A stretch of 64,000 bases of DNA from Begonia masoniana (GCA_022432975.1 CM039503.1:44038655-44102654); one strand, 5' to 3'; numbered from the stretch's first letter, positions 1-15,274 are shown. Translations and numbers: made by a program. The notes: a model not told the origin generated them from the letters alone.

Positions 1-1052
1 ATCGAGTGAAATGAAGTTTCTTATAGTTCATCAAACACATTACTAACTCTTAATTGCGCGTCCATGAAGCTTATTGGGTCCTCAATACATGTCGTTCTCA
101 TCAGGTCAAGTTAAAACCTTTAAGGTGAAATGGATAACTTAGGTTCTAACCACAAGTCATGTAACAGTTAACCTCATTTGCTTGATACGTTCAGTTCTTT
201 TGGAACAAATCGATTGAAGTGAAGTTTCTTATACTTCATCAAACGCATAACTAAGTGTTAATTACGTGTCCATGAAGCTTTTTGGGACCTCAATACACGT
301 CGTTCTCGTCTCGTCAAGTTAAAACCTTGAAGGTTAAATAGATAACTCAACTACTAACCACAAGTCATGTAACAGTAAACTTCATTTGCTTGATACGTTT
401 AGTTCTTTTGGAAAAAATCGATTGAAGTGAAGTTTCTTATCTTTCATCAAACGCATTACTAAGTCTCAATTACGTGTCCATGAAACTTATTAGGACCTCA
501 TTACACGTCGTTCTGATCACGTTAAGTTAAAACCCTGAAGGTGAAATGGACAACTTAGGTTCAGAGCACAAGTCATGTAAACGTGAACCTCATTTGCTTG
601 ATAGGTTCTGTTCTTTTGGAACAAATCGATTGAAGTGAAGTTTCTTATACTTTATCAAATGCATAATTAAGTGTTAATTACGCATCCATGAAGCTTATTG
701 GGTCCTCCATACACGTCGTTCTCATCACTTGAAGTTTAAACCTTGAAGGTGAAATAATTAACTTAGGTTCAAACCATAAGTCATGTAACAGTGAACCTCA
801 TTTCCTTGATACGTTCAATTCTTTTGGAACAAATCGATTAAAGTGAAGTTTCATATAATTCATCAAATGCATTACTACGTCTTAATTCCGAGTCCATGAA
901 GCTTATTGGGACCTCAATACACGTCGTTCTCATCACGTCGAGTTAAAACCTTGAAGGTGAAATAGATAACTTAGGTTCTAACCACAAGTCATATAACAGT
1001 GAACCTCATTTGCTTGATACAGTTCAGATCTTTTGGAACAAATCGATTGAAG
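1..1052. repeat. 208-bp tandem satellite, about five copies
   Basis: A repeated phrase around CGATTGAAGTGAAG recurs at about 211, 419, 627, 835 and 1044, a period of 208-209 bp. Copies differ by scattered substitutions, so the array is not freshly amplified. It begins before the window and stops abruptly near 1052 against retrotransposon interior sequence. A further 65-bp piece of the same unit lies at 6399-6463. No coding potential is visible. Confidence 0.9.
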
Positions 1053-3159
1053 GAAAGATTGCCCGAAGCCGGGCCGAGATCAATTGATTGGAGATCATAG
1101 GAGAGTCATGCCCAGGATTTTTGCCTTTATTGAGCCTGGCGACGTCGACGATGGAGCCCGGCCTTCTCTAATCGCAGGTACTATTTTAATTACTTGTATG
1201 GCGATACGTATACGATATAGAAAGAATATAGGGAGGTAAGAGAATAGCAAGTGGGTAAGAAGTGTTACTATGCGAACCTTGACGAGGAGACAGTAGACTA
1301 CACATAAGGCAATATAGGCCATATAGGAATAGAGTTATGTATTAGTAGGATTAGCTTGTTTTAACCACATGAGGTTATGCACCTGAGAATCTAGTTACCA
1401 TTAGAGGAATACACCCTAAGAGATACGGTTTTAAAAAAAAAAAAAAATTGGGTTTATTTGGCAATCCCTTGGAGTATTAAAATAAGACTAATCAAGAAAG
1501 ATGAAAGTTTAGTTATAAACTTATTGAGGAATACCCTAGATTGTTATAATACTTAGAGTGTGTTTAAATAGATGAGGGAGTACCATAGAATTCGTATGTT
1601 GGAGATTCGTGAGAAGTTGAGAGTGTCTAGGCGAAGATTGAATTCAAGAGTTAACTCAGAATAATTGTCAAAGACTAGGAGAAACAAAAGAGTGTGGACC
1701 ACTTAGTAACTTCGAAGAAAAATCCTTGTGCGATATTATGAATAATTGAAGGAGATTGTTGAACTAACTGAAGGGTGAAAGTTAGAATAGGTAGTTGGAG
1801 CGAATTTACGACAAAACGTAGTGAATCCGTTGTACTTAGGGTTAACAAGGAGTTGAGCTAAACGAATGAGCGTAATGTATATAGTAAGAGGAAAGACATA
1901 GCGATAGAATTCATTGAGGTAGCTTAGAACAATACATGATGTTTGTAACGTTTTAGTTACGAAGAGACCAGGAGCCTAAGCTAGTGGTATTCTTATCCCA
2001 GATGGATTCGTTGAAACCTCGGAGTAATCTCGATGAGATGGTTTGTGAAATTAGAGATTTGAATCCTAGTTGAGAATTTTTATTAAGACTCGCGAGGTGC
2101 CCAAGGAAGTGTACAATTTGGATACTGTTAACGAAGTAATTCTGTGGAGACATTACTAGGGAAATGTGGATTCGAGTGGTCATAAAAGAGACTAAAGTTA
2201 AGGTCAACGAAACTATACGTGAGGCTAGTTTTTACAACTCCGATATTTATATAAAAAAATTGTTATACCCGATAGGTGGATAAGGTCGTAGTGTAATGGA
2301 GATTTAGTGTTAGAATAAATAATTCGAGAAGGCTTCAATAGCGTGAAGTAGTTAGGTACGTGTTTGATAGACGTATGATTAATGAAGTTAGAAACTAAAG
2401 GGACTTAATTCACGGAGTAGAAGTTGAAAATAAAGAGGAGTTTGGATCGCAACTCGGGTGTTATTAGTAGTCCTTGAAAGGTTGTTAACGCAAATGACGT
2501 CGGAAGTTGAAGTTATTGCGAGGATTCAGGATAAGAGACAACCTTTAGTAGAAACCAATTAATAAATTAGAGAGAGTTTAACGTTTTGGGTGACTAAATG
2601 TAAGCCGATGTGTGCTCGAGATGTTAGATGTCGAGTACACAGTTAAAGGTCGTTCGGTTCAGACTTAGTAATTTGGTAAGATCTGATGCGTGAACTGAAA
2701 ATGAGGACTACGATTAGGAAGCTAATGTAGAAATTCGGTTGGTGTGTATCCCGATTGTGAACAGGATCGAGGGAATTGCGTTGAAGTATGGGTTGCAGCC
2801 CAGGAATTGGATGGAATTGTAGACATTCAATGTTGTTGGTGTTAGGAAGCTTAGGCACAGCCCTGACAAAAAAGGGCATGCGCAGATATTAAAGTGACAA
2901 TATGTCGTTTGGTTAATTGATTTGAGATTTGAAAGTTGGATTATGCTTAATACTTGAGTAAGAACGTGTACGATCAAATCAAAAGTAGGGAATACTAATT
3001 TAGGGCCGAGGTTGAAGAGTGGGGTAGGGAGTTTTGGTTTAGAATCACGAAGTATGACCGTAAGTACGGATGATAAGTCGAATTATAAGGACGCAAGACA
3101 TGATACGTTAGTATCAAGAACTATAAGCCAAGGCAAATTTTGAGGACAAAATTTTAAAT
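1053..3159 (+). pseudogene. Decayed 3' interior of Ty3/gypsy element A
   Basis: Purine-rich on the plus strand and riddled with stops, this stretch ends in a polypurine tract and LTR A, so it should be the interior of that element. Around 1110-1210 one frame reads RIFAF...DVDDGARPSLIAGTILI, which resembles the linker just before the aspartic protease in Tekay-type polyproteins; the protease DTG motif itself is not visible. No reverse transcriptase or integrase motif could be read. At about 2.1 kb it is far shorter than a full interior, so internal deletion is likely. Assignment rests mainly on position next to the polypurine tract. Confidence 0.55.
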
Positions 3160-3172
3160 AAGGTGGGTGGAA
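3160..3172 (+). other. Polypurine tract of element A
   Basis: The run AAGGTGGGTGGAA sits directly before the LTR start (TATAATACCCGG, a mutated TGTAATACCCGG). It follows GAGGACAAAATTTTAAATAAGG, the same wording seen before the 3' LTR of element E at 28180-28210. This is the expected primer site for plus-strand DNA synthesis. Confidence 0.7.
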
Positions 3173-5612
3173 TATAATACCCGGCTTTACGGAATATTAA
3201 TATTATAATATATGATGGTATTTTTGTAAATATGTCAAATCAAGCCTGTTTTACGAAAAGAAAGCTTTATTACGATCTTAGAGATTGATAAGAATTTTTA
3301 GGAGTTTACGGGATTTTTCGGAGTAATAATGCTATATTCCGAGTAATTACGTTTCTCGTAATATAAAGGACGTTTTAGTAAAAATAGTAAACGAGGTCCG
3401 ATTTGCGAACGGATAGTTTTATTAAATCCCAAATAATAAGTTGGACTTATTGGTGAAATAAGGAAACTTGGACAAGCCAAATAGCTATCTAATTAACGAA
3501 ACAAAGGACGAAACAAATATAAAATATGTACTAAGGGAAAAATGGTAATTTTACAAACCAAATTTTATTAAAAAAAATCTTCTTCTTCCTCCTCCACCAT
3601 TTTCACGCCAGGAAGCTCCCCTTTTGCGATCTCCTTCTCTGCCATCGACGATTTCTCAACTCCGACCTCCGATTCGTGCTCCGTTCGTCCCGTTCTCTTC
3701 ACGATTTCTCCTCCTCTCCAACTCTAGGTATGAATCTATGATCTTAGAGCATTTATTTCGATTTTTACGGAGTTTGAACAATTAGGGTTTCGTTTAGGTT
3801 TTGTTAGAAATCGAGATTTAGGGTTCAAAATCGATAGATTGTTGTAGTTTATGAATGTATAGAGCGTATTGAACGTTATTGGACGAAGTTGGAGTGGTTT
3901 GTGAGAAATGTTAAAATTGGAGAATTTTCGGGTTTTAGGAAAACTCGTTAATTGTGGTTTTAAACTATCGAGCATTAATCGTTTGTTTAAATGCTTCGAT
4001 TAGTTAGGTTAAGATTTTAGGAAAATTCTTTAGTTAAGGTTTTTGTTGAATTTGGACGTTTAGAAGTTTGAATTCGTTTTAACGATAAATGTTCTAAATT
4101 GCTTAGGTAAACAACGCTCGTGAACGGAGTTTGAGCTCCTTTGGACACGAGGTAAGTTCTCGTGATCTTCTCTGGCCGATTTGGCCTACACCGTACGTCG
4201 AAGTCATCTCGAGGAGTTTGGTGATACGTTTGTTTAAATAGTCTTGGTTGGGTAGTTAGGTTGTTGTTTATAGGTTATGTTTGTTTATCGTCTTGATGGT
4301 ATACATGCTGGTTGTTTACTTTATGCATATGACTGCTCATGCATCACGTCTGTTAAAGCATGTGTTTAAGGGAACGAAATGAATCTATGTAATCTGTTAT
4401 TTGGTAACGGCAAGGTGGTTTAGGCCTCAGTGACATTCTGTCTGCGACCTAATTAAAAAGTAAAATGAACCAACAAAATCTACGTAATTTGTTATCTGGT
4501 CACGGCGAGGTGGGTTTAGGCCTCGGTGACAATCTGTCTGCGACGTAATGAATCTGAATCTGTTATCTGCATGTTTTATGAATGACATACGCACCTGCAC
4601 GCATCTGCATTTACGAGAGCTTGTTGAGATTTTTATCTCATAGTTTGTCTGTATGGTGTAGGTGACATTGAGGCAGGTGAGGATGAGATCCCTCCACCTG
4701 AGGAATAAGGCAGTTGATGGAGGATGGCCTGCGGTGATGTGCTGGCGCAGTCGATACTTGACCTGACCCGTGGGGAAGTATGTATAGGTTTTGGGGTTTT
4801 GGGGTTGTTTTGGGCTGATGGTTGTATAGACATTTTAGGATGCTTGGTTCTGTTAGTTGATAGGTTTTAAACGTTTTCAGAAAACTATTTTGTAAACGGT
4901 TTTTGTAAAGTTTTTTTATGGAACTGCTGGATGATTTTAATAGGAGGAATTGTTTAGTTTTTAAATCGAACCACACAATTTGTTTTCATGAAACTTATTA
5001 TGCTTTCTAGTACGTTTTTAGTCGGTTTTTGGGTGATTGGTGGATTAAAGAAATGTATGGGGTAGAAGTGTGTTTTATGATGAAATTTGAAAGTGCATGA
5101 GTGTAGTAGAATTATTGTGTTTCATTGTGGTTTGATGAGGAGGAAGTGGGATGGAAGAAAGGAAATTATTAAATGCGTATGTGAGTGATGCAGGGACTGA
5201 AGAAAAGAGGAAAAGGCAGCTCTTTGGAAAAAAATTCCAGAGAGCTGGGCGATTGATCGCCCAAAAAGGGGCGATCAATCGCTGTTCAAAGGAGAAACCA
5301 ACTCTCTGGAAAAATTTCCAGAGAGTTGGGCGATTGATCGCCCAAAAAGGGGCGATCAATCGCTGTTCACGTGAACAGTGAACAGTGGGTTACTGTTCAC
5401 GTGAACAGTAAGTTACCGTTCACGTGAATAGTAACCAAAAATAAAAAAACAAAAATAAATGTTTTTAATTTAAATTGTTTCTTTTTAGTTTTCTTTACCT
5501 TAAATACGTTTTATTAAAATGTTTTCGAATAGTTTTCCGCTTAAACGAATTTATTAGTTATAAAAAAAAATTTATACAGTAAAAATAAGGGTACAGTGTT
5601 AGGGTCGTGACA
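3173..5612 (+). mobile_element. 3' LTR of element A (same family as P)
   Basis: Starts TATAATACCCGG and ends GGGTCGTGACA, 2440 bp, directly after a polypurine tract. Its first 300 bp align with LTR P (58715 onward), for example the phrase GTAAATATGTCAAATYAAGC, so the two belong to one family. A candidate intron runs from 4152 (CGAG|GTAAGT) to 4661 (GGTGTAG|GTG), with the hairpin TGAGAT-TTTT-ATCTCA at 4625-4640 just before the acceptor. Near the 3' end, 5240-5370 holds hairpins built on CTCTCTGGAAA/TTTCCAGAGAG and on GCGATTGATCGCCC facing GGGCGATCAATCGC. Confidence 0.8.
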
Positions 5613-6140
5613 CATCCACCGATCGTCACGTGCACTTCGCGTGACTCATTGAACATCGCCTGGTAGAGGTCATCTACCGATGGGCACGTGCAATGCACGT
5701 AATCCATTGAACATCATCCCGCAGGTGACATCCACCGGTGAACACATGAATTACACATGACTCTATGGACATCGCCCGGTCGCAAAACGACAACCAACTT
5801 GATCCTTATCATCCGGTGAATACAATACTCGACATCATCCGATGAGTACAATACTCGACATCATCCGGTGAGTACAATACTCGACATCATCCGGTGAGTA
5901 CAATACAATACTCGACATCATCCGGTGAGTACAATACTCGACATCATCCGGTGAGTACAATACTCGACATCATCCGGTGAGTACAATACTCGACATCATC
6001 CGGTGAGTACAATACTCGACATCATCCGGTGAGTACAATACTCGACATCATCCGGTGAGTACAATACTCGACATCATCCGGTGAGTACAATACTCGACAT
6101 CATCCGGTGAGTACAATACTCGACATCATCCGGTGAGTAC
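5613..6140 (-). mobile_element. LTR C1, 3'-end portion (Tekay type)
   Basis: From 5613 the sequence matches the C2 LTR around 39310-39420 (shared CACGTGCA...CGCGTGACTC...CATCGCC), and the LTR is completed at 7405-9212. The roughly 340 bp expected to its left are missing because LTR A abuts here, which fits insertion of A into C1. It leads into a tandem array at 5806-6140. Confidence 0.7.
5806..6140. repeat. 26-bp tandem array inside LTR C1
   Basis: About 13 nearly perfect copies of a 26-bp unit that contains CATCCGGTGAGTACAATACT. One copy carries a 5-bp AATAC slip near 5905. The unit is an amplified form of the CATCTTCCGGTGACGTC motif that is only dispersed in the sister LTR C2 at 39420-39670, so the amplification arose in this copy. 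Confidence 0.9.
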
Positions 6141-6398
6141 AATTATTGTGTTTCATTGTGGTTTGATGAGGAGGAAGTGGGATGGAAGAAAGGAAATTAT
6201 TAAATGCGTATGTGAGTGATGCAGGGACTGAAGAAAAGAGGAAAAAGGCAGCTCTTTGGAAAAAATTCCAGAGAGTTGGGCGATTGATCGCCCAAAAAGG
6301 GGCGATCAATCGCTGTTCAAAGGAGAAACCTCTGGAAAAATTCCAGAGAGTTGGGCGATTGATCGCCCAAAAAGGGGCGATCAATCGCTGTTCACGTG

Positions 6399-6408
<10 letters not shown>
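6141..6408 (+). repeat. Copied fragment of LTR A within LTR C1
   Basis: Nearly identical to 5110-5390 of LTR A, offset by about 1031 bp, with a few small deletions in the hairpin region. It replaces the array at a shared AAT and ends in a 10-bp stretch (AACAGTGAAC, 6399-6408) also present in the 208-bp satellite, where the sequence switches again. Confidence 0.9.
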
Positions 6409-9212
<2,804 letters not shown>

Positions 9213-11150
9213 GTCAAACTTTCAAAAGACAAAGGGAGAAGGAAACCATGCTGGAAATCAAAGAAAGAAGTAAAGAGAGAAAAGGAGGATAAACTTGAAG
9301 AAAAGTCAAAATTCCTCCTTTAAACCTCAAAATGACACCTCACCTCCTACTCATCTTTAAGGTAACTCTTAGTAAGACCAAGAGCCACGAAATTTCTCCT
9401 CCATTTTCAGAGTTGTCCCTTCTCTCAAAGCTCAGTCTCTTGTAAGAAGAATCAAGGTAAGTTAGATTTGAGGTCATGTTCATGTAAAATACTAGTTACA
9501 GGTTGATAAAATTAGAGTTTTCTTGAGATTATGGAAAATTTGGTAAACCCTAGATGGCTGCACGAAAATTTAGTTTTCCCTCCTTAATTTACTGATGTTT
9601 TAGGGTATGAATGAATTGTAATGGTTACTTATGGTTGGAAATGTAGGAAAAACTTCAAGTAATGCATGAATAGTTGAAAATAGTAAAATACAGGGCAGAT
9701 TGAAAATCTGTAATTTCGATATGTTGAGCTAGTTTATCTTGATAAATTTAACTTACCATGTTAAATTAGACTCCTTAAAGATTCCATAGCCTCAAGAATT
9801 ATCAAATTTGGTTATGTATAGCAAAAGTTATGAGATTTTGAAATTTTTTGTTGATTTGAAGGGAATTCCGAAAATTAGGTTGTTAAGTGAATTTTTATGA
9901 ATCTTGTTGATTGGCATGCTTTAGGTATACAAGTCAAGAAGGAACTTGAGCACATTGACGAAACCGAACTCAAGAGACGAGGTAAGTGTATGTATGCATG
10001 CGTTTTGGCCGATTGGCCTACACCACAAAAGATTATGAGATTGAGGATTTGGTGAATGTAGTTTTGAGAGTTGGTTGGGTAGAACTCTTAGGTTGTGAGG
10101 GAGTTAATTATGCTAGTTGTTTGTTTAATGAATGATTTGCTTATTAGTTTATATTATGTTATAGAATTGAAGGATGTGTGTGCAACATGTAATCATGCAT
10201 CATGGTTTTCCTAAAGCATAGAAAATGGTTTTTATACATAGTTTTCATGTAAACAAGAGTAACAGAATATAGAACAGTAAAATATGTAATAGTTATTGTG
10301 GGTAGGGAACTGAGTTTGGTAGTTCTGCTAGAGGAACTGGTTCCGTCAGAGGGACTGTCAGATATGTCATTCCACTTCCCCTAGAGCGAGTTGGTCGTCC
10401 CGCCAGGTGGACAATCAATTAGGCCATCTCTTCTCTAGAAGCAGTACCCCAATAACTCATGTCACGCAAGAAAAATAAAGAAGACTCATTACATGCTTTT
10501 ACGAACAGCATAGCATAATCACGAGCATACATTTTATTTTACTCTACATCACTTACTGAGCATTAGGCTCATTAGTTTATTTTGTGGTGTAGGAGAATTT
10601 GATACAGGTGAGGGCCTTGATCCTTAGGAAGGTTGATAGAACAGTTGGTGGAGGACGTCCATTGGGTGTGCTTGTAGCCGCTAGGGCGATTTTGACCTGT
10701 GGGCGAGTATATAGGTAATTTTGGCATAATGTATGGACAAAAGGTTTTTTTGAAGTTGCAGATTCGTATGTAAATGATAAGTTTAGTTGTCTTTAAATGA
10801 TAGTGTCTATTTTGATGTATGAATATATTTTGGAAACTATATGGGAAATCTAGTTTCACATTGCAAGTTTTGGTTTTATAGTTTTAAACGTTATATTATT
10901 TTTTATTTTTTTTTTTTTACGATAGTGAATATAAAGCAAGATTTCATTCTCTTATTTTATTTAATTCAAAGATTTTTATAATGGGTCTTCTATGAAGTAA
11001 TCTTTTCTTTCCGTTGCAAACATTTAATGTTTTAACGATGTCGTTTTAAACGATGGGTAAAATTTTCAAATTTTTATGGATTTTCGAATACGGTTAGACA
11101 CATGAACAGTAAATGTGACGAACCGGGTTCAGATAACTCGGGGTGCCACA
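9213..11150 (+). mobile_element. LTR Q, right-hand portion
   Basis: A plus-oriented Tekay-like LTR whose left part lies beyond C1. It keeps the shared landmarks: donor GACGAG|GTAAGT at 9981, GGCCGATTGGCCTACACC at about 10007, hairpin TGAGC-ATTAG-GCTCA at 10557-10571, acceptor GGTGTAG ending 10592, then TTTTGACCTGTGGG. It ends CTCGGGGTGCCACA. No primer-binding site follows, so it is a solo or 3' LTR sitting in the Athila-type element. Confidence 0.7.
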
Positions 11151-11807
11151 CTCAGAATAGCCATGGTGAGAATTGAAAGCTTCCACATATTATGCCGCGA
11201 AGGATGCATGCTCAAGTTCGCGGCTGTAGAGATCCTTTAACCGGTGTTCCATGCGTGATTGTTGACAGTAAGATTTTTCAACATTCGCCCTAAATCATCA
11301 TTTGTATATGATCGAGTGGGCATGGTAGATGAAGAAGATGGGCCTTGAGCGGATGGTGTCGATGATTGACCTTCATAACTCCGTTGAAGGCGAGAATCAG
11401 TGCGGTCCTGGTATGCATAATCTGTGGCCTTACCCGGTAAAGTATTACGCTAGATACGAGGCCAAGGTATTGGTTGAGGGGGAACGTCAGCATTGGTGTC
11501 TTGCTCGATGAATCCAAGGCCATGATCCCAAGCTATGCCATAGGGCCAATTGGCTATTTCGACAATGTTCGAGGGGGCATACATAGCTTGTTGTATCCAT
11601 GGTTCATCAGTTGAGCTCATGGGGACATTCGTCAAAGTGCATAGATGAGTGAGAAGCACTAGGTGTATATGACCACCGATGTTGAAGACTTTGCAATACG
11701 TGAGGACAATGTCCCCATACACAGCTTGCTGTATCCATGGTTTATCAGTTGAGCTCATGGGGACATTCGCCAAAGCGCATAGATGAGTGAGAAACACTAG
11801 GTGTATA
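11151..11807 (-). pseudogene. Unclassified transposon-type ORF with internal duplication
   Basis: On the minus strand, 11450-11821 encodes 123 residues with two versions of one segment: THLCALANVPMSSTDKPWIQ and THLCTLTNVPMSSTDEPWIQ. The DNA shows the same thing as a direct duplication of about 95 bp (11581-11675 and 11719-11813). The LTHLC..(A/T)NVPM wording resembles the poorly characterised 'putative plant transposon protein' domain that often travels with Athila/Tat elements; that match is from memory and uncertain. The frame joins the Athila gag remnant near 11807 through a T-run, suggesting a deletion junction. No start or stop can be defended as functional. Confidence 0.4.
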
Positions 11808-13225
11808 TTTTTTACTGTCATGTTCAGCTACCTTCTTAGTTTCTTGACCAGACTTTTCAATTACCATACTCCTTCTAAGAGTGATTGCGTTGCATTGATT
11901 TTTTGGGTTTACTTCTGTGGAACTGGGCAATGCACCTTGAGGTTGCCCATTGAGTACATTAGCGATTTGGCCCAATTGAGCCTCCAAAAATCATATTTGA
12001 GCCGATTGATTTTGCAAGGTAGTTCTAGTCTCTGCCATGAACTTATTAGTGTGTTCACCCATTTTAGCAACTATCTCATTAAGATTGGGTTTTCTCTGTT
12101 GAAATGGTGGAACTTATTGAGAGGACTGCGGCATTTGCACAACATTATGGTGATTCTTCTATGAGAAGTTTGGGTGATTATTGTGCGCTCCAGTGTAGTA
12201 ATTATTCGAATTTTGAAAGTTCAGCCTATTGTAGTTCCCAACAAAGTTAGTTTGCTCAGAAGAGTTATTTGCCATTTGATTACCTTCTTGGCATTTATCA
12301 CTTGCATGAGGTCTTTAGCACCATTGTCATGTTCCTATTGGAGAATAGATCGAATTGATCGATGCTTGGTTATTCTACAATTGCTTGGCTAGAGATGTAA
12401 TTTGAATGGTCAAAGCTTTTACTGCGTCCATCTCAGGAGTGCTCGGTTGTTTTTTTAGAATCTGCCGCTCAACCGGACATTGGTAATTATTCAATGCTAA
12501 TCTTCCAATAGAGAAAATGCTTCTACTTTTGTCTTTTGAAGAAGTGATCCACCTGCAGCTGCGTTAACAAGAGTTCTCGTAGATGCTGATAAACCAATAA
12601 AGAATGTTTGAACTTTCATCCAACGTAGAAAACCATGTTGTGGGCATTTACATAATAGTTCCTTGAAACGAGTCCATGATTCATATAGCGTCTCCCTGTC
12701 AAATTGGCTTAAATTAACAATCTCATTACAGTACTTTGCTGTCTTCTCAAAAGGGAAGAATTTAGATAGAAACTTTTGGCATAACTCAACCCATGTCGTG
12801 ATAGAATCAACCGATAAAGAATGCAACCAACTTTTCCCTTGGTCTCTTAATGAGAATGGAAACAACCGTAGCCTTACAGCATCGTCTAAAACATTATGGA
12901 ATTTGAAGGTATCATACACCTCCACGAAGTTGGCAATGTGATCCTTCGGATCCTCAGAGGGCAGACCTCAAAATTGTGATTGTTGAATCATATGTATGGT
13001 TCCCGGCTTAATTTCAAAGTTGTTGCCCGTAATCGTTGGTTAACGAATAGCAGATTGGACACCGACCACAGATGACATCAGATAATCTAGTAGTGTCTGT
13101 GTCTCAATTCCTTCAATTAGCTCGTGAGTCATAGTTGCTTCCCTTGTTTCCTTTCGATTTCTAAGATAAGTGCGTTCAATTTCTGGATCGATTGGAATGA
13201 GGTTGACAGTACCTTGTTTTTGCAT
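11808..13225 (-). pseudogene. gag: Athila-type gag remnant
   Basis: Reading leftwards from 13225, three broken frames follow a gag layout. 12925-12497 (142 aa) holds the retrotransposon gag core: LRLFPFSLRDQGKSWLHSL, then FLSKFFPFEKT, a WTRFKELLCKCPQHGF stretch and STRTLVNAAAGGSL. These phrases are characteristic of Athila gag capsid. 11987-11745 (80 aa) holds QLGQIANVLNGQPQGALPS and NAITLRRS, the usual segment downstream of Athila gag. Gag packages the element RNA into virus-like particles. Frameshifts and stops between the pieces make it non-functional. It lies directly downstream, on the minus strand, of a primer-binding site and LTR, so it is the 5' part of a minus-oriented element whose pol region is missing. 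Confidence 0.75.
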
Positions 13226-13313
13226 ACACTTATAAAAGCAAGTATAACAAATAAATTAATTGAATTAAAAAATAAATTAGAATTATTTAATTTAGTAATA
13301 GCAAAATAAATAG

Positions 13314-13334
13314 TCCCCGGCAGCAGCACCAAAA
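13314..13334 (-). other. Primer-binding site of the Athila-like element
   Basis: On the minus strand the sequence reads TTGGTGCTGCTGCCGGGGA, a mutated form of the TTGGCGCCGTTGCCGGGGA-type site typical of Athila/Tat elements. It lies a few bases after the LTR edge and before gag, as expected. Confidence 0.75.
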
Positions 13335-13337
13335 ACT

Positions 13338-14903
13338 TGTTGCGGAAAATTATACGAATGCAAGTGAACGTGTCGCAAAAGTAATAAAGTGTATAAATAT
13401 GAGTCAAACCAACGAGGACTATTTTCTGCTAATTAATAAATGAATTTAATTTTAATTTAAGATGAATAACGAGACTTCAATGATTTTTGATTAAAATAGA
13501 GCAGGAGAATTTAATTAAATAACAAAAACTTAAATCAAATTGTAGAATGTTAACTAAGAAAACTCTAGGGATTTAGATTTTATCTAAACTAATCATATTA
13601 AATATTCCTAATCTAATTTGTTAATATCTATTTTTATGTGTTGATGGTAATTTTGCATGTATATTTATCAATCTCTCTCGAGTAATGATAAACTTATCCA
13701 ATTAACGGATTATTACCTCTCGATCTCTAACCCTAACAATTAATTGAATATATTACGAACAAGAAATCAGAATACCACATAAACGCCTTAACTATCTGTA
13801 GTTTAAAATTATTTTCGTGGTAAACTATTCAATTGCATAATTATTTTTCTCCTCTCGGTCTCAAAATAATCTTATGTTCATGCTATTGTTAATCAGACAA
13901 TTACAAGCAATAAGAACAGTAATAGTTTACTCAACACATAATTAGAATAGAATATTAATAAACTGAATTAAAAGAAATACTAAACAATCATAATTTGGCT
14001 ACTTCTTAGCCCTAGAAAAGAAAGTTAGTTTATGCTAAAATAACGAGAAAACAATAAAATAATGAAGTTCATAGTTTTAGAAAAGAACGAGAAAGAAGAA
14101 GAAGTTATGCTCTTTGATCCGAAATCTTCTTCCTGATCCCAGCCTGTCGTTCTGATCTCCATTTCTCTATCTCTCCGTTCCAGTCTCTGTCTTTTTCAAC
14201 CCTCCACCGAACACTTGCCTCTTGGCTTCCATCTTAACTTATAACCTAATTCTTAATTAAAATAAGCGTTCCGCTTTGATCAACAGCCAAGATTATTTTT
14301 GAATAAAAATTCTTTGACTTTTTAACTCCCGACAACCAATGGATCCCTTGGTGTAGCTGATCGATCGGCATCTTCTCTGCTCAAACAACGCTAATTTTTA
14401 ACGTTTCAGCCGATCGATCACCGCACAGTAGTCGACCGATCGGCACTCCCTCTGTTTTGCTTATTGAATTGGCTGATCGATCGGCCAATATGTGGCTACC
14501 AATCGGCGCTGCTTCTGCTTGTTTCTCTTCAACTTCGATTTTTCTCATGTTTAGCTGATCGACCGCTCACATTTGCCGATCGCTCAAATGTGGCAACCGA
14601 TCGACACTACGTCGGGTTTGCCTTCTCATTTTGTCTCGTTTTACCCCGTAATGCAACAGAGTCATCCAATTTTCTTTGTTAAAAATCCAACCTTCTCTAT
14701 TTCATTTTATCTGCGCACTTACACAAAAAATGTCAAATTCTCTCAAACACTTGAGAAAAACTAATCGAATCAAGTATAAAAGATTACAATTAAATGTAAA
14801 AAATACACATTTATCAAACGAGACTCCTAATAATAGACCAATCTCATCATTGCTTATAAGTCCAATAGTCAGCAACTCGTTTATAGCTTTTCATGAATGA
14901 TAT
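13338..14903 (-). mobile_element. LTR of the Athila-like element
   Basis: Begins TGTTGCGGAAAATT at 13338, immediately outside the primer-binding site. The outer (right) edge is not clear and lies at or just before 14903, where LTR J starts. It has none of the GTAAGT/GTGTAG landmarks of the Tekay-like LTRs, but 14350-14610 contains repeated GATCGATCGG-type palindromes like theirs. Confidence 0.6.
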
Positions 14904-15174
14904 TGTAATAGTTTAGGGTTTTGAATTTCATATTCAAAATTCAAAAATTTTCAAATCAAACAAATAAACAACCTAAGCCCGAATTTACTCTGAAAAATCA
15001 GATATCAACAACCATCTAATGAACCTAGTCTGAAAATCGTCCTGAAACAAAAGAAGTTTTGATTTCCATAAGAGAATATCTCTGGAAATCCAATTTAGGA
15101 TCAGATTGCTGATTGTTAGCAAAGAATCTGAATGACAACCAAATTTTGGGCAGGAGATTGTTCAGAAGCTCTCC

Positions 15175-15182
15175 TATAAATA
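15175..15182 (+). promoter_or_regulatory. TATA box of LTR J
   Basis: TATAAATA preceded by CTCTCC and kept in the 3' LTR at 54227-54234. A pyrimidine-rich CT tract begins about 35 bp downstream, a common arrangement around plant transcription starts. Confidence 0.7.
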
Positions 15183-15215
15183 GAGAGGCTCGGTGAAAGA
15201 GGAAATCACACTACA

Positions 15216-15221
15216 GCTCTC

Positions 15222-15271
<50 letters not shown>
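15216..15271. repeat. CT microsatellite in LTR J (5' copy)
   Basis: A 56-bp CT run broken by a single G near 15233. The homologous site in the 3' LTR has expanded to about 545 bp. Confidence 0.95.
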
Positions 15272-15274
<3 letters not shown>

